64,000 bases of DNA from Kitasatospora indigofera (GCF_014655955.1 NZ_BNBO01000038.1:1-64000), one strand, 5' to 3'. Shown: positions 28,082 through 37,657, counted from the first letter of the stretch. The notes: generated by a model not told the origin, from the letters alone. Made by a program: numbers and translations.

Positions 28082-28396
28082 GCGCAAACTCTACGAGAGA
28101 GTGTGCGTCCCTTGATGCACCAACACCTCACTGTCGCCCCTTCCTTCACATGATCCGCAATTTGGGCCGGATGGGGGAGCCGTCCGGCGCGGCGCCCGCC
28201 GGCGCCGGCGGGCGGGTCCTTGGTGCACGGAGGGTGCGGCCGGGGCGTCCGGACGGCTCCGGAGCCCGGTCCCGGACGACTTCGCGGAACCTTCCGGGCC
28301 GGGCGCCGGTGCGGCCGGCCGGTGCCCGGCGGCCCGCCCGCGGCCGTCCCGGGACGGGCACACGGTGGGGCGCGCCCGTGGGAGGATCGGGGGGTC

Positions 28397-29290
28397 ATGG
28401 CTACCACTTCCACCGCCCCCGCCCCGCTGCTGCACGCGACCGTCCTCGACTGGTACGAGGCCCACGCGCGCGACCTGCCCTGGCGCACCCCGGACGCCTC
28501 GCCCTGGGCGGTGATGGTGAGCGAGTTCATGCTGCAGCAGACGCCGGTCAAGCGGGTGCTGCCGGTCTACGAGGCCTGGCTGGAGCGCTGGCCCACGCCC
28601 GCCGCCCTGGCCGCGGACGCGCCCGGCGAGGCCGTCCGGATGTGGGGGCGGCTCGGCTACCCCCGGCGCGCGCTGCGGCTGCACGGCGCCGCCACCGCGA
28701 TCACCACCACGCACGGCGGCGAGGTGCCGGACGACCACGCCGCGCTGCTCGCCCTGCCCGGGGTCGGCGAGTACACGGCGGCGGCGGTCGCCTCCTTCGC
28801 CTTCCGCCAGCGGCACGTGGTGCTGGACACCAACGTCCGCCGGGTGTTCGCGCGGGCCGTGACGGGTGTCGAGTACCCCGCGCAGGCGACCACGGCGGCC
28901 GAGCGGCGGACGGCGACCACGCTGCTGCCGGAGGCCGCCGAGACCGCCGCGACCTGGGCGGTCGGCGTGATGGAGCTGGGCGCGCTGGTCTGCACGGCGC
29001 GGAGCCCGGAGTGCGGTGCCTGCCCGCTGAGGCGGCACTGCGCCTGGCAGCTGGCCGGCCGGCCGCCGTACGAGGGCCCGGCCCGGCGCGGCCAGACGTA
29101 CGAGGGCACCGACCGGCAGGTGCGCGGCAAGCTGCTCGCGGTGCTGCGGGAGGCCCACGGCGAGGTGCCGCAGGCCCGGCTGGACGAGGTCTGGCCGGAG
29201 CCGGTGCAGCGGGCCCGGGCGCTGGACGGCCTGGTGGCGGACGGGCTGGTCGAGCCGGTCGAGCAGGGCGTCTACCGGCTGCCCCGGTAG
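28397..29290 (+). CDS. mutY: A/G-specific adenine glycosylase (MutY)
   Basis: A 297-residue base-excision repair enzyme that removes adenine mispaired with 8-oxoguanine. The catalytic Glu43 lies in SEFMLQQT, a helix-hairpin-helix is LPGVGEYTA (120-128), and the catalytic Asp144 is in VLDTNVRR. The four cluster cysteines at 199, 206, 209 and 215 have the canonical 6-2-5 spacing for a [4Fe-4S] cluster. The C-terminal MutT-like 8-oxoG recognition domain is absent or reduced to ~70 residues, as in other actinobacterial forms. It is monocistronic and ends in a strong hairpin. Confidence 0.92.
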   Translation: MATTSTAPAPLLHATVLDWYEAHARDLPWRTPDASPWAVMVSEFMLQQTPVKRVLPVYEAWLERWPTPAALAADAPGEAVRMWGRLGYPRRALRLHGAATAITTTHGGEVPDDHAALLALPGVGEYTAAAVASFAFRQRHVVLDTNVRRVFARAVTGVEYPAQATTAAERRTATTLLPEAAETAATWAVGVMELGALVCTARSPECGACPLRRHCAWQLAGRPPYEGPARRGQTYEGTDRQVRGKLLAVLREAHGEVPQARLDEVWPEPVQRARALDGLVADGLVEPVEQGVYRLPR

Positions 29291-29305
29291 GGGGCCGGGA
29301 GCAGG

Positions 29306-29347
29306 CCGAAGGCCCCGTCGTGACAGGTGTCGCGACGGGGCCTTCGG
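29306..29347. terminator. bidirectional terminator between mutY and MFS gene
   Basis: A 15-bp stem (29306-29320 with 29333-29347) with a 12-nt loop lies between two convergent stop codons. Confidence 0.8.
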
Positions 29348-29353
29348 GGTGGG

Positions 29354-30982
29354 TCAGACGGCGGCGGCCTCAAGGTTCTTCTCGGCCGGCTCGCCGGTGC
29401 CGCGCAGCGGCACCTCACGCATGAACACCGCGGCGGCGACGGCGATCAGGGCGGCCGCGGCCCCCCACAGGAACACCGTGTGCATGCCGTTGGCGACGGC
29501 GTGGTGGTAGGCGTCCTGCACCGGCGCGGGGAGCGTCCGGAGCGCGGCCGGGGTCATCTGGCCGGGGTTGGCACCCGCGCCCGCACCGGCCTGGTCGCCG
29601 AGCCGGTCCTTCATGGTCGCGGTGACCTGGCTGTTGAACAGCGCGCCGAACAGCGCGACGCCGAAGGAGCCGCCGATCGTCCGGAACAGGGTGGCGGTGG
29701 AGCTGGCCACGCCCATGTCCTTGAGCTCGACGCTGTTCTGCGCGACCAGCATGGTGATCTGCATCAGGAAGCCCATGCCCGCACCGAGCACCACCATGAA
29801 GCAGGCGGAGGTGAAGGTGCTGGTCCCGGTGCCCATCGTGGAGAGCAGCAGCATGCCGCCGGTCATCACGATGGTGCCGATGATCGGGAAGATCCGGTAC
29901 TTGCCGGTCTTGGTGACGGCCTGTCCGACCACCAGCGAGATCACCAGCATGCCGAGCATCATCGGCATCAGCAGCAGGCCCGAGTTGGTCGCCGAGGCGC
30001 CCTGGACGGTCTGCTGGTAGAGCGGCAGGAAGACGGTGGAGCCGAACATCACGAAGCCGACGATGAAGCCGATCACCGAGACCAGCGTGAAGTTCAGGTT
30101 GGTGAACAGGCTGAGCGGGAGCATCGGCTCCTCGACCCGCTGCTCGACGTAACAGAAGGCGATCAGCGAGGCGACGGCGAGCGCGGCCAGGCCGAGGATC
30201 TGCTTCGAGCCCCAGGCGTACTCCTGGCCGCCCCAGGTGGTGATCAGGGTCAGCGCGGTGATGCCGGTGGTGAGCAGGACGGCGCCGACGTAGTCGATCC
30301 GCGCGGTCGAGCGGACCTTCGGCAGGTGCAGGGTGACGACGACCACGCCGAGCGCGACGATGCCCAGCGGCAGGTTGATGTAGAAGATCCAGTGCCAGCT
30401 GAAGTGGTCGGTGATGAAGCCGCCGAGCAGCGGGCCGCCGATGGTGGCCAGGGCCATCACCGCGGCGAACATGCCCTGGTACTTGCCGCGGTCGCGCGGC
30501 GGGATCAGCGCACCCATGATCGACATCACGCCGACCATCAGACCGCCGGCGCCGAGCCCCTGCAGGGCGCGGAAGCCGATCAGCTCGTTCATGTTCTGGG
30601 AGAGGCCGGAGAGCGCCGAGCCGACCAGGAAGATCACGATGGAGGTGAGGAAGGTGCCCTTGCGGCCGTAGAGGTCGCCGAGCTTGCCCCAGATCGGGGT
30701 CGAGGCCGCCGTGGCCAGGGTGTACGAGGTGACCACCCAGGACAGGTGCTCGCCGCCGCCGAGGTCGCCGACGATGGTCGGCATGGCGGTGCCGACGATC
30801 AGGTTGTCGAGCATGGCGAGCAGCATGGTGACGACCAGGCCGATCATCACCAGCCGGATCTCGCGGGGCGAGCGGAACTGCGGCTCGGAGTCCTTCGCGG
30901 CGGCTGCCGGAGCGTCCGAGGGGACCTCCTCGGCTGCGGCGGCGGAGCTGTCCTCCGCGCTCCCGACCTGCTTGTGTGGCAT
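29354..30982 (-). CDS. DHA2 (EmrB/QacA) family drug efflux transporter
   Basis: A 542-residue major facilitator protein with about 14 transmembrane helices. Motif A-like GKLGDLYGRKGTFLTSIV follows helix 2, motif B-like RALQGLGAGGLM lies in helix 4, and the DHA2 motif C ATIGGPLLGGFITDHFSWHW is in helix 5. It should export drugs or self-made compounds by proton antiport. The N-terminal ~40 residues are an acidic Ala/Ser/Glu tail in the cytosol. The adjacent divergent TetR gene is the probable repressor. No biosynthetic cluster adjoins it, so the natural substrate is open. Confidence 0.92.
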   Translation of the reverse strand: MPHKQVGSAEDSSAAAAEEVPSDAPAAAAKDSEPQFRSPREIRLVMIGLVVTMLLAMLDNLIVGTAMPTIVGDLGGGEHLSWVVTSYTLATAASTPIWGKLGDLYGRKGTFLTSIVIFLVGSALSGLSQNMNELIGFRALQGLGAGGLMVGVMSIMGALIPPRDRGKYQGMFAAVMALATIGGPLLGGFITDHFSWHWIFYINLPLGIVALGVVVVTLHLPKVRSTARIDYVGAVLLTTGITALTLITTWGGQEYAWGSKQILGLAALAVASLIAFCYVEQRVEEPMLPLSLFTNLNFTLVSVIGFIVGFVMFGSTVFLPLYQQTVQGASATNSGLLLMPMMLGMLVISLVVGQAVTKTGKYRIFPIIGTIVMTGGMLLLSTMGTGTSTFTSACFMVVLGAGMGFLMQITMLVAQNSVELKDMGVASSTATLFRTIGGSFGVALFGALFNSQVTATMKDRLGDQAGAGAGANPGQMTPAALRTLPAPVQDAYHHAVANGMHTVFLWGAAAALIAVAAAVFMREVPLRGTGEPAEKNLEAAAV

Positions 30983-31167
30983 GACGCTTCTCCCAGGAGA
31001 GGGTGCCGGACGCCCGGTTCCGAGGGAACTTACTTGACGACCGGCTAGTTATACTTTCGTCGGCACGGTAGGTTGTCCCGAGCCGGGCGTCAAGCCGGTT
31101 TCGGAGCGGAAGCCCTGGGCAGGGAGAATGGACCCAGTGGTGAGCGTCCGGGACCGGTACTCGCCGA
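30983..31167. promoter_or_regulatory. divergent MFS/TetR control region
   Basis: The gap contains an AT-rich core CTAGTTATACTTT around 31045-31057, with TATACT at 31050-31055. It is flanked by GACGA (31036-31040) and TCGTC (31057-31061), which form a short inverted repeat and could be the TetR operator overlapping the MFS promoter. This placement is inferred from sequence only. Confidence 0.4.
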
Positions 31168-31845
31168 ATGTCAACGCAGTCTGAGGCAGGCCAGGACGCC
31201 ATGGGTACGACGCAGAGCCCCCGCAGTGACACCCGGGAGCGCATCATCAACGTGGCGTTGGAGCTGTTCTCCGAGCAGGGCTACGAGCAGACCTCGCTGC
31301 GCGAGATCGCCGACCGGCTCGGCGTGACCAAGGCGGCGCTGTACTACCACTTCAAGACCAAGGACGACATCGTCCACGGCATCGTCGACACCATGTCGGC
31401 GCCGATCGACGAGGCGATCGCCTGGGGCGAGCAGAAGCCCTGGTCGCCCGAGCTGCGGGACGAGCTGGTCCGGCGCTTCGGGGCGGGGATGTCCGAGCGG
31501 GCGCCGCTGCTGCGGTTCTTCCACGAGAACCAGCCCGCGATGCGTGACTCCCCGGCCGGGCTGGAGTTCAAGGAGCGGATGGTCGCGATGATCCGCCTGG
31601 TGCACGGCCCCGGCGCCACCTTCGAGGACCGGTTGCGCGCCACCATGTCGCTGTTCACCATCAACTCGGCGATGTTCCTGCTGAAGCACGGCGCGACCGA
31701 GGGCCCCGCCGAGCCGCTCGCCCGGAACGGCGAGGCCGGGGGTGCCTGCGGTGAGGCGAAGCCCGAGGCGCTCGCGGAGAGCCTGTCGGCGGCCCTGACG
31801 GTGGCGCTGGAGATCGCGGCCCTGATCGAGCCGAAGGACGCCTGA
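31168..31845 (+). CDS. TetR family repressor
   Basis: A 225-residue regulator (214 if the ATG at 31201 is used; neither start has a strong ribosome site). The N-terminal helix-turn-helix is canonical (INVALELFSEQGYEQTSLRE, IADRLGVTKAALYYHFKTKD). The C-terminal ligand-binding domain is helical. Its last part contains a short Gly/Ala-rich insert with one Cys (EAGGACGEA). The divergent position from the DHA2 efflux gene marks it as the likely local repressor, released by a pump substrate. Confidence 0.9.
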   Translation: MSTQSEAGQDAMGTTQSPRSDTRERIINVALELFSEQGYEQTSLREIADRLGVTKAALYYHFKTKDDIVHGIVDTMSAPIDEAIAWGEQKPWSPELRDELVRRFGAGMSERAPLLRFFHENQPAMRDSPAGLEFKERMVAMIRLVHGPGATFEDRLRATMSLFTINSAMFLLKHGATEGPAEPLARNGEAGGACGEAKPEALAESLSAALTVALEIAALIEPKDA

Positions 31846-31901
31846 CCGGGCGTCGGCGGGATCCGTCACGGCGCCCGGGCGGGTGACGGGGGCGACGAGG
31901 C

Positions 31902-31939
31902 CGAACGGCCGGCCGGGTGGGTACCCGGCCGGCCGTTCG
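31902..31939. terminator. bidirectional terminator between TetR and M23 genes
   Basis: A perfect 17-bp stem (31902-31918 with 31923-31939) with a GGGT loop lies between convergent genes. Confidence 0.85.
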
Positions 31940-32001
31940 CCGTCCTCCTGCGGCCGCGGGCGCTGTCCCCGGCGCCCGCGTGGCGGGCCGGCCGCCGCCG
32001 G

Positions 32002-32895
32002 TCAGAAGTCGGTGACGCCGTGCCCTGACAGGAACGCGATCGGGTTGATCACGGCGCCGTAGTGGTTGCTGGAACGGATCTCGAAGTGCAGGTGCGGCCC
32101 GGTCGAGTTGCCGGTGTTGCCCGAGGCGCCGATCTGCTCCCCGGCCGTCACGTGGTCGCCGGCACTGACGTCGAGCTCCGACATGTGGGCGTACTGCGCG
32201 AAGTGGCCGTCCGCCAGCTTCAGGACGACCTCCTTGCCGTACGCGCCGTCCCAGCCGGCCGAGACCACGCGGCCCTCGCCGACGGCGAGCAGCGGCGTGC
32301 CCGGGTCCACCGCGAAGTCCACGCCGGTGTGGTAGCCGGCCGCGTACTCGGGGTTGGCCACCCCGTACGGGTTGCTGGTCGGGGCGTTCGGCACGGGGGC
32401 GGACCAGGCCGGGGCCGGCGCGGGGGCCGGTGCGGGCTCGGGCGCGGGCTCCGGCGCGGGGGCCGGGGCGGGCACCGGGATCGGGACCGGCGCCGCGAGG
32501 TTGGCGGCGACCGCGACCGAGTCGTGCGCGGGGGCATGCTTGACCTGGTACGCGCTCGGTCCGGCGACCTGGACCAGCCCGGCGGCGGGCGCCTCCCCGT
32601 GCGGGGAGGTGAAGGCGGAGATGCCCGGCGTGGTGGGTATGACCGTCTGGGCCGACGCGTTGGCGGGCACCCCGGCGACCAGGACGCCGCCCACTATCAC
32701 CGCGGCGGCGCCGGCCGCGGTGGCGGCCCGGACGCGGGTGCGGGGCAGGGCCGACAGCGGCGCGTGGAGCGTGCGCAGCGGGGCGAGGTGGGTACGGGCG
32801 GCCTGGCCGAGTCGGGGCTGCCAGGACACCGCGTGGGTGGCTGCGGTGGTGGCGAGGCGGCGCAGGGCCGGCCCCAGGTTCGGGACGGTGGACAT
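32002..32895 (-). CDS. secreted M23 family metallopeptidase
   Basis: A 297-residue exported peptidoglycan hydrolase. A long basic N-region precedes a hydrophobic core (AATAAGAAAVIVGGVLVAGV, ending in PANASA, a likely signal-peptidase site). A Pro/Ala/Glu repeat linker (PAPAPEPAPEPAPAP) follows, then a C-terminal LytM domain with the zinc ligands in YHTGVDFAVDPGTPLLA (H and D) and GPHLHFEIR (HxH). It should cut cross-bridges in the wall. ATG at 32895 is used; an upstream start would add 24 residues. There is no LysM domain. It is likely involved in growth or spore wall remodelling, by family analogy. Confidence 0.88.
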   Translation of the reverse strand: MSTVPNLGPALRRLATTAATHAVSWQPRLGQAARTHLAPLRTLHAPLSALPRTRVRAATAAGAAAVIVGGVLVAGVPANASAQTVIPTTPGISAFTSPHGEAPAAGLVQVAGPSAYQVKHAPAHDSVAVAANLAAPVPIPVPAPAPAPEPAPEPAPAPAPAPAWSAPVPNAPTSNPYGVANPEYAAGYHTGVDFAVDPGTPLLAVGEGRVVSAGWDGAYGKEVVLKLADGHFAQYAHMSELDVSAGDHVTAGEQIGASGNTGNSTGPHLHFEIRSSNHYGAVINPIAFLSGHGVTDF

Positions 32896-33013
32896 CGGGA
32901 TGCTCAACCTCACGGGGCGTACGGGGACAGCACTGAGCCCGGTAGGGCGTGCAGAGCGGGGGACCACTCAGGTGTAAACCGTTACCGAGCGGAGTCCCAA
33001 ACGGTGTGACGTA

Positions 33014-33082
33014 CTACGGCGTGTAGTCATCGTGAGGTCCGAACTTCAGGCTGTCGGAGTAATGATCGGCGTATTTGATCAT
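33014..33082 (-). other. possible 22-residue peptide frame or inverted-repeat operator
   Basis: The leftward frame ATG at 33082 to TAG at 33014 encodes MIKYADHYSDSLKFGPHDDY plus TP, a composition quite unlike the surrounding low-complexity frames. ATGATC (33062-33067) and GATCAT (33077-33082) form an inverted repeat with a 9-nt spacer that overlaps its start. No ribosome site is visible. It lies upstream of the M23 gene and may simply be its promoter/operator. The 33083-33603 stretch to the right is G/C-rich and holds no gene I can support. Confidence 0.25.
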
Positions 33083-33603
33083 GGTCGGATGGTCGGTGGG
33101 GCGACCTGCGGGCCCGGCGGCCCGTCGCGGGCCGCCCGCCGGGCGGCCTCCTACCGCCGCTAGTACCGGCGCCCGCCCTGTGACCAGTGCCACCGGCGGC
33201 CCCGCCCGCGGTGTGCCGTGGCTCACCGTCAGAAGGCCGCCCGCCCGGGCCCCGGCGGGGCCCGGGCGTGAGCCCGGTCACCCGCGCGCGGGGCGGGCGG
33301 GCTCCGGCGGGCGCGGAACCGCCCGGCCCAGCCTGCCTCCGGGCCCCGTCGGCCTCCCGGGCCCTCCGCAGGGCCCCCCGGGGGCCGGGGTGGGCGAGCC
33401 GCGCGGCCGGGGCGGCCGCGCGGCGGCCCCGGCCGCTCCGTCGGCCCCGGCGCCTCCCGGACGGGCACCCCGTGGCGGCCTCCTGGGGCAGGCCGTCACC
33501 CGGGGGCCGGAAGGGGCGGAGGGGGAGCCGTCCGGCGACTTCCCGCCCTACTTGCTCCACCCGTCCCGCTGACCTGTCCGGAGTTCTGGGCGACCATCGA
33601 CGC

Positions 33604-34749
33604 ATGGATGTCAACGAGAACGACGACCCGGCCGCCGCGGTGGCCGGGCCCAGCGTCCAGGAGCGCCGGTTCGCAGCCCTGCGGGGCTGCGAGCGGCTGC
33701 TCTCGGGCACCCGGCCGCAGAACCTGCGCGAGCGCCTGGCGGCGCTGACGGCGGAGGCGGAGCAGGCCCACGACCTCGACCGGCGGCCCGACTTCTACGG
33801 CGACGGGGTCGTGCGGGCCCTGGAGGAGCGGGTGGCGGCCCTGCTCGGCGCCGCGGACGCGGCCTTCTTCCCCACCGGCACGATGGCCCAGCAGATCGCG
33901 ATGCGGATCTGGGCCGACCGGCGCGGTGAGCGCAACGTCGCGCTGCACCCGCTGTCCCACCCGGAGCGGCACGAGCGGCGCGCCTACGCCACGCTCGGCG
34001 GCCTGCACAGCGTCTGGCCGACCACCGAGCCGCGGATCCCCACCCCGGAGGAGATCCGCGGCTTCGACGAGTCGTACGCCGTGCTGACCCTGGAACTCCC
34101 GCTGCGCGAGGCCGGGTTCGTCCTGCCGACCTGGGACGAGCTGACCGCCACGGTCTCCGCCGAGGACGCGCCGGTGCACTTCGACGGCGCCCGCCTGTGG
34201 GAGTCCACCTTCCACCTGGGGCACTCGCTGCCGGAGATCGCCGCCCTGGCGGACTCGGTCTACGTCTCCTTCTACAAGACCCTCGGCGGCGTCAGCGGCG
34301 CCGCCCTCACCGGCGACCGCGAGTTCGTGCGGACGGCCAAGGCCTGGCGCCACCGCTACGGCGGCCAGCTGTTCCAGCAGTGGCCGGCCGCGCTGTCCGC
34401 ACTGGCCGGGCTGGACCGCGAACTCCCGCGCCTGGAGTCGTACGTGACGCACGCGAAGGTGGTCGCCGCCGCACTCGCGGAGGCCCTCGCGGCGGTGCCG
34501 GGCGCCCGGGTCTTCCCCGAGCCGCCGCACACCCACCAGTTCCAGGTCTGGCTGCCGTACCCGGCGCGGGCCCTGGACGAGGCGGGCCTCCGGCTCGCGG
34601 AGGAGTCCGGCCTGGGGCTCTTCGGCGGCTGGCGGGACTCCGCGCTGCCGGGCCTGGCGATGACCGAGGTGACGGTCGCCGGGCCCGCCCTGGAGTGGAC
34701 CGCCAAGGACGTCACGGCGGGCGTCGAGGCCCTGCTCGCCCTGCTCTGA
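33604..34749 (+). CDS. threonine aldolase/beta-eliminating lyase family PLP enzyme
   Basis: A 381-residue fold-type I PLP enzyme. The aspartate that contacts the cofactor ring lies in VHFDGARLWES, and the Schiff-base lysine lies in VYVSFYKTLGGVSGAAL, both as in low-specificity threonine aldolases. FFPTGTMAQQIAMRIWADRR is the phosphate-binding loop. The typical aldolase residues around HPLSHPERHERRAY are less conserved, so the true substrate may differ. The ATG follows the intergenic region without a strong ribosome site. It stands alone. The reaction is likely C-C cleavage of a beta-hydroxy amino acid or a related beta-elimination. Confidence 0.8.
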   Translation: MDVNENDDPAAAVAGPSVQERRFAALRGCERLLSGTRPQNLRERLAALTAEAEQAHDLDRRPDFYGDGVVRALEERVAALLGAADAAFFPTGTMAQQIAMRIWADRRGERNVALHPLSHPERHERRAYATLGGLHSVWPTTEPRIPTPEEIRGFDESYAVLTLELPLREAGFVLPTWDELTATVSAEDAPVHFDGARLWESTFHLGHSLPEIAALADSVYVSFYKTLGGVSGAALTGDREFVRTAKAWRHRYGGQLFQQWPAALSALAGLDRELPRLESYVTHAKVVAAALAEALAAVPGARVFPEPPHTHQFQVWLPYPARALDEAGLRLAEESGLGLFGGWRDSALPGLAMTEVTVAGPALEWTAKDVTAGVEALLALL

Positions 34750-34800
34750 CCCCGCCCTGTTCCGACCCCGCCCTGTTCCGACCCCGCTCTGCTCCGACCC
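34748..34800 (+). repeat. 16-bp tandem repeat beginning in a stop codon
   Basis: The unit GACCCCGCCCTGTTCC is exact at 34748-34763 and 34764-34779, and differs at two bases in 34780-34795. The first unit includes the GA of the TGA stop of the aldolase-like gene. The next ~390 bp hold no gene I can support. Confidence 0.85.
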
Positions 34801-35186
34801 CGTACGGTCCCGGGCTCGCCCGGTCCCGACCGGTTGCTCCTCGCCCGGTCCGCCGCACCGCGCGGCCGTTTGACCCCGGGGCGCACGGAGCGGGCATCGA
34901 ACCGGCCGACGGGATCGAGGCGGTCCGGCAGGGACTCCTCGACGCGACGGCCCGGGGCGACGGCCGGGGCGGTGGCCACCGGCCGTCGTCACGGCCAGGC
35001 CTGACGATCACTCACGTGGTCCGGCGTACGTTCGCCGGCCCCGGGGGCGCCCGGATCGTGCTCGACATCGCCGTCCCGCGACATCGGGAGGAAGCTCACG
35101 GACAGCTCGGGAAGCCGGTGACAGGACCGGACGCGATTCCCGGGGGAGGGGCGTCCCGCCGGGGACCACGGGTGACCGGAAACGCA

Positions 35187-35227
35187 TCCGGCCCGGCCCC
35201 GCGCACGAGGTGCGGGGCCGGGCCGGA
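35187..35227 (-). terminator. terminator of the M6 peptidase gene
   Basis: A perfect 16-bp G/C stem (35187-35202 with 35212-35227) and a 9-nt loop lie 70 bp past the stop of the leftward protease gene. Confidence 0.75.
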
Positions 35228-35296
35228 CGGGGTGTGTCAGTGCCGGACCGTCGGACGGTCCGACCGGTCAGCCGATCGCTCGGCCGAACGGCTCGG

Positions 35297-37657
35297 TCAG
35301 TTGTCGACCGGGCGGACGCGGATCCAGGTCTCGAGGTAGTTCGAGGACTCGTTCTCGATCTCGATGCTGGTGCCGGTCTTCGGGACGATGACGCTGCTGT
35401 ACGGGTTGGTCGCGTCGTAGTAGGACTTCAGGTCGCTGAACGAGTCAACGCCCTTCGCCTTCGGGATGACCGTCTCCACGCCGTTCTTGTGCAGGGTCAG
35501 ACCGTCGGTCTTCTGCGAGCCGAAGGTGGAGTCGTAACCCTGGACGCGCGGACGCAGCAGGGCGCCGTCGGACCACTTCAGCGGGGCCGGGTGCGAGTCG
35601 ATCGGGAGGATCAGGCCCGAACCCGGGTGGTTGGTGACGTTGTTGTCGCTCTGGGAGGTGTCCCACAGCCAGATGAGCAGGCCGTCCTGGTTGGCGTAGT
35701 GCTCAACCGTGTCGGGCTTGGTGTTGGCGAAGCCGAAGTTGTACGGACCGGTCTTCAGCGTGGTGTCGTACGAGATGTACTGACGGTTCTCGGCGATGTA
35801 GTACTGGGCGTAGTCCTTGGAGAACTTGCCCGTGATCCGGGAGAACCCGTTGGCCGTCCAGCCGTTGTCGCCGTTCTCGGCGTCATCGGAGAAGACGGTG
35901 GCACCGTCGGCGGTGATGGCGATGTTGTCGAGGGCCAGGCCCTTGAGGTGCACGCCACCGTCGGTGGTGTAGTGGAACCGGACCTTGACGGACTGGCCGG
36001 CGTAGGCGTTCAGCGAGTAGGCGAGGTCGCCCCAGTTGCCGCCCGAGGTGCCGGTCAGGCCGGCCTTGCCGGCCGGGTCCGCCGGGATGGCGACGCCGTT
36101 GTAGGTGCCGTCGAGGGCGGTCCAGTGGGCGCCGCCGTCGGTGGAGACCTCGGCGTAGCCGTAGTCGTAGTCCTGCTCGATGTCGTACCAGCCCTTGGCG
36201 GTCAGCGCCGCCGAGGTCTTGCCGGTGAGGTCGACGTCGCGGGTGACCGAGACGTTGAGGTCGTCGGCGCTACCGCTCCACCACTCGTTCGCACCCGCGA
36301 ACGGGGTGTTGATCTCGGTGGTGACGGTCTTCTTCGGCAGGTCGACGACCAGGGCCTGCGGCAGGGCGGTGTTGAACTCCGCCGGGCCGATGTGGTGCTT
36401 GGAGCCCTTGCCCGCGGTGGCCTTGTCGTACTTCAGCCAGCCGAGCTGCAGCTTGCTCCAGGCGTCGAGGTCGCCCGGCTTGTCGCCGATCTCGTTCTTG
36501 CCGTCGCCCAGCCAGGAGCCGGAGGACATCAGGGACCAGAAGCCGACGGAGTTGTCGATGCCGCTGCCGCTGGTGTCGTACAGGTCCGGCAGACCGAGGT
36601 CGTGGCCGTACTCGTGCGCGAAGACGCCGAGGCCGCCGTTCTCCGCCTGCATGGTGTAGTCGCCGACCCAGAGGCCGGAGGTGCCGACCTGGGTGCCGCC
36701 GAGCTTGTTGTCGGCGGGGCCGGTCTGGCCCGCGGCGGTGCCGTAGGCGTAGCTGCGGTGGGCCCAGAGCGCGTCGGTGCCCTGGACGCCGCCGCCGGCG
36801 GACTGGTCCTCACCGGCGTGCACGATCTGGAAGTGGTCGACGTAACCGTCGGGCTCGTTGAAGTTGCCGTCGTGGTCGAAGTCGTACCGGTCCCACTGGT
36901 CGTACTGCGCGATGGTGGCCTTGATCTGAGCGTCCGTCTGGCCCTTGGCCTTCTGGTCGGCGACCCAGGCGTTGACGCCGTCGCGGATCAGGTCCTGCGC
37001 GTTGTTGCAGACGTGCTGGCCGCAGTAGTCCGAGCCGTAACGGGCCTCGTTCCACGGGACCTTCACCCAGTCGGTGACCTGACCGTCGACCGAGTAGCGC
37101 CCGGAGGACTGCTTCTCGTAGAAGGTCTTCAGCGAGTCCTGGTCCTTGCTGAAGTACAGGTTCTGGTAGTGCGCCTGGTTGTAGTCGGCCTGCCAGGCGG
37201 TGGAGTTGTTGGTGGCGCGGTCCGGCTGCTTGATCTGGTTGTGCGCCGGGCCGGGCTGGCCGCCGTACTTGAGCTGGCCGTTCGGCAGCTTGGTGGTGTT
37301 GTCCACCTGGTCACTGAAGTCCACCAGGATGGTGAAGATCTTGTCGGTGCGCTCACGGCCGAGCTCGACGTACTTGTCCTTGCCCAGCTTGACGCTGGTG
37401 CTGTTGCCGTGGGTCTCGACCTTGGCGGTGCCGGCGAGCAGCTGCTCGGTGGCCGCCTTCTGCTCGGCCTCGACCTTGCCACTGAGCGGGCCGGGCAGCA
37501 CGTCGTCCGTCTTGAGCGACTGGACGGCGTCGGCGGGGTCGCGCGGCACGGGAGCGGCGCCGGCCGCAACGGCCGTACCCGGGAGCAGGCCCGCTCCCAT
37601 CGTGGCTATGACCGCAGCGGTCGCGAGGACCGAGGCGGCTTTCGTGGTCTTCTTCAA
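35297..37657 (-). CDS. secreted immune inhibitor A-type M6 metalloprotease
   Basis: A 786-residue secreted protease. The start is a TTG at 37657: GGAGGA lies 10 nt upstream and the next codons give a classic signal peptide (LKKTTKAASVLATAAVIATM, then AGLLPGTAVAAG). An ATG at 37858 would add 67 uncharacteristic residues. A propeptide-like region is followed by the M6 catalytic domain with HEYGHDLGLPD (zinc ligands His348 and His352, catalytic Glu349). A C-terminal beta-rich VEG/MAM-like region includes GLALDNIAITADGATVFSDD. Family members degrade host or environmental proteins. Its terminator is at 35187. Confidence 0.92.
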   Translation of the reverse strand: MKKTTKAASVLATAAVIATMGAGLLPGTAVAAGAAPVPRDPADAVQSLKTDDVLPGPLSGKVEAEQKAATEQLLAGTAKVETHGNSTSVKLGKDKYVELGRERTDKIFTILVDFSDQVDNTTKLPNGQLKYGGQPGPAHNQIKQPDRATNNSTAWQADYNQAHYQNLYFSKDQDSLKTFYEKQSSGRYSVDGQVTDWVKVPWNEARYGSDYCGQHVCNNAQDLIRDGVNAWVADQKAKGQTDAQIKATIAQYDQWDRYDFDHDGNFNEPDGYVDHFQIVHAGEDQSAGGGVQGTDALWAHRSYAYGTAAGQTGPADNKLGGTQVGTSGLWVGDYTMQAENGGLGVFAHEYGHDLGLPDLYDTSGSGIDNSVGFWSLMSSGSWLGDGKNEIGDKPGDLDAWSKLQLGWLKYDKATAGKGSKHHIGPAEFNTALPQALVVDLPKKTVTTEINTPFAGANEWWSGSADDLNVSVTRDVDLTGKTSAALTAKGWYDIEQDYDYGYAEVSTDGGAHWTALDGTYNGVAIPADPAGKAGLTGTSGGNWGDLAYSLNAYAGQSVKVRFHYTTDGGVHLKGLALDNIAITADGATVFSDDAENGDNGWTANGFSRITGKFSKDYAQYYIAENRQYISYDTTLKTGPYNFGFANTKPDTVEHYANQDGLLIWLWDTSQSDNNVTNHPGSGLILPIDSHPAPLKWSDGALLRPRVQGYDSTFGSQKTDGLTLHKNGVETVIPKAKGVDSFSDLKSYYDATNPYSSVIVPKTGTSIEIENESSNYLETWIRVRPVDN

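Noticed and set aside
32896..33120. A c-di-AMP (ydaO) riboswitch upstream of the M23 peptidase, as often found in streptomycetes
   Set aside because: DisA is present in the genome and the location is suggestive, but I could not find the conserved ydaO sequence blocks or pairing in the leader.
33083..33603. Leftward and rightward frames before the aldolase-like gene
   Set aside because: The amino acid composition is typical of noncoding high-GC DNA, and no start or domain is convincing.
34801..35186. A plus-strand remnant gene with AGIEPADGIEAVRQGLLDAT-like sequence
   Set aside because: It looks mildly protein-like but has no start, motif or ribosome site, and the frame runs out of the aldolase gene's alternate frame.
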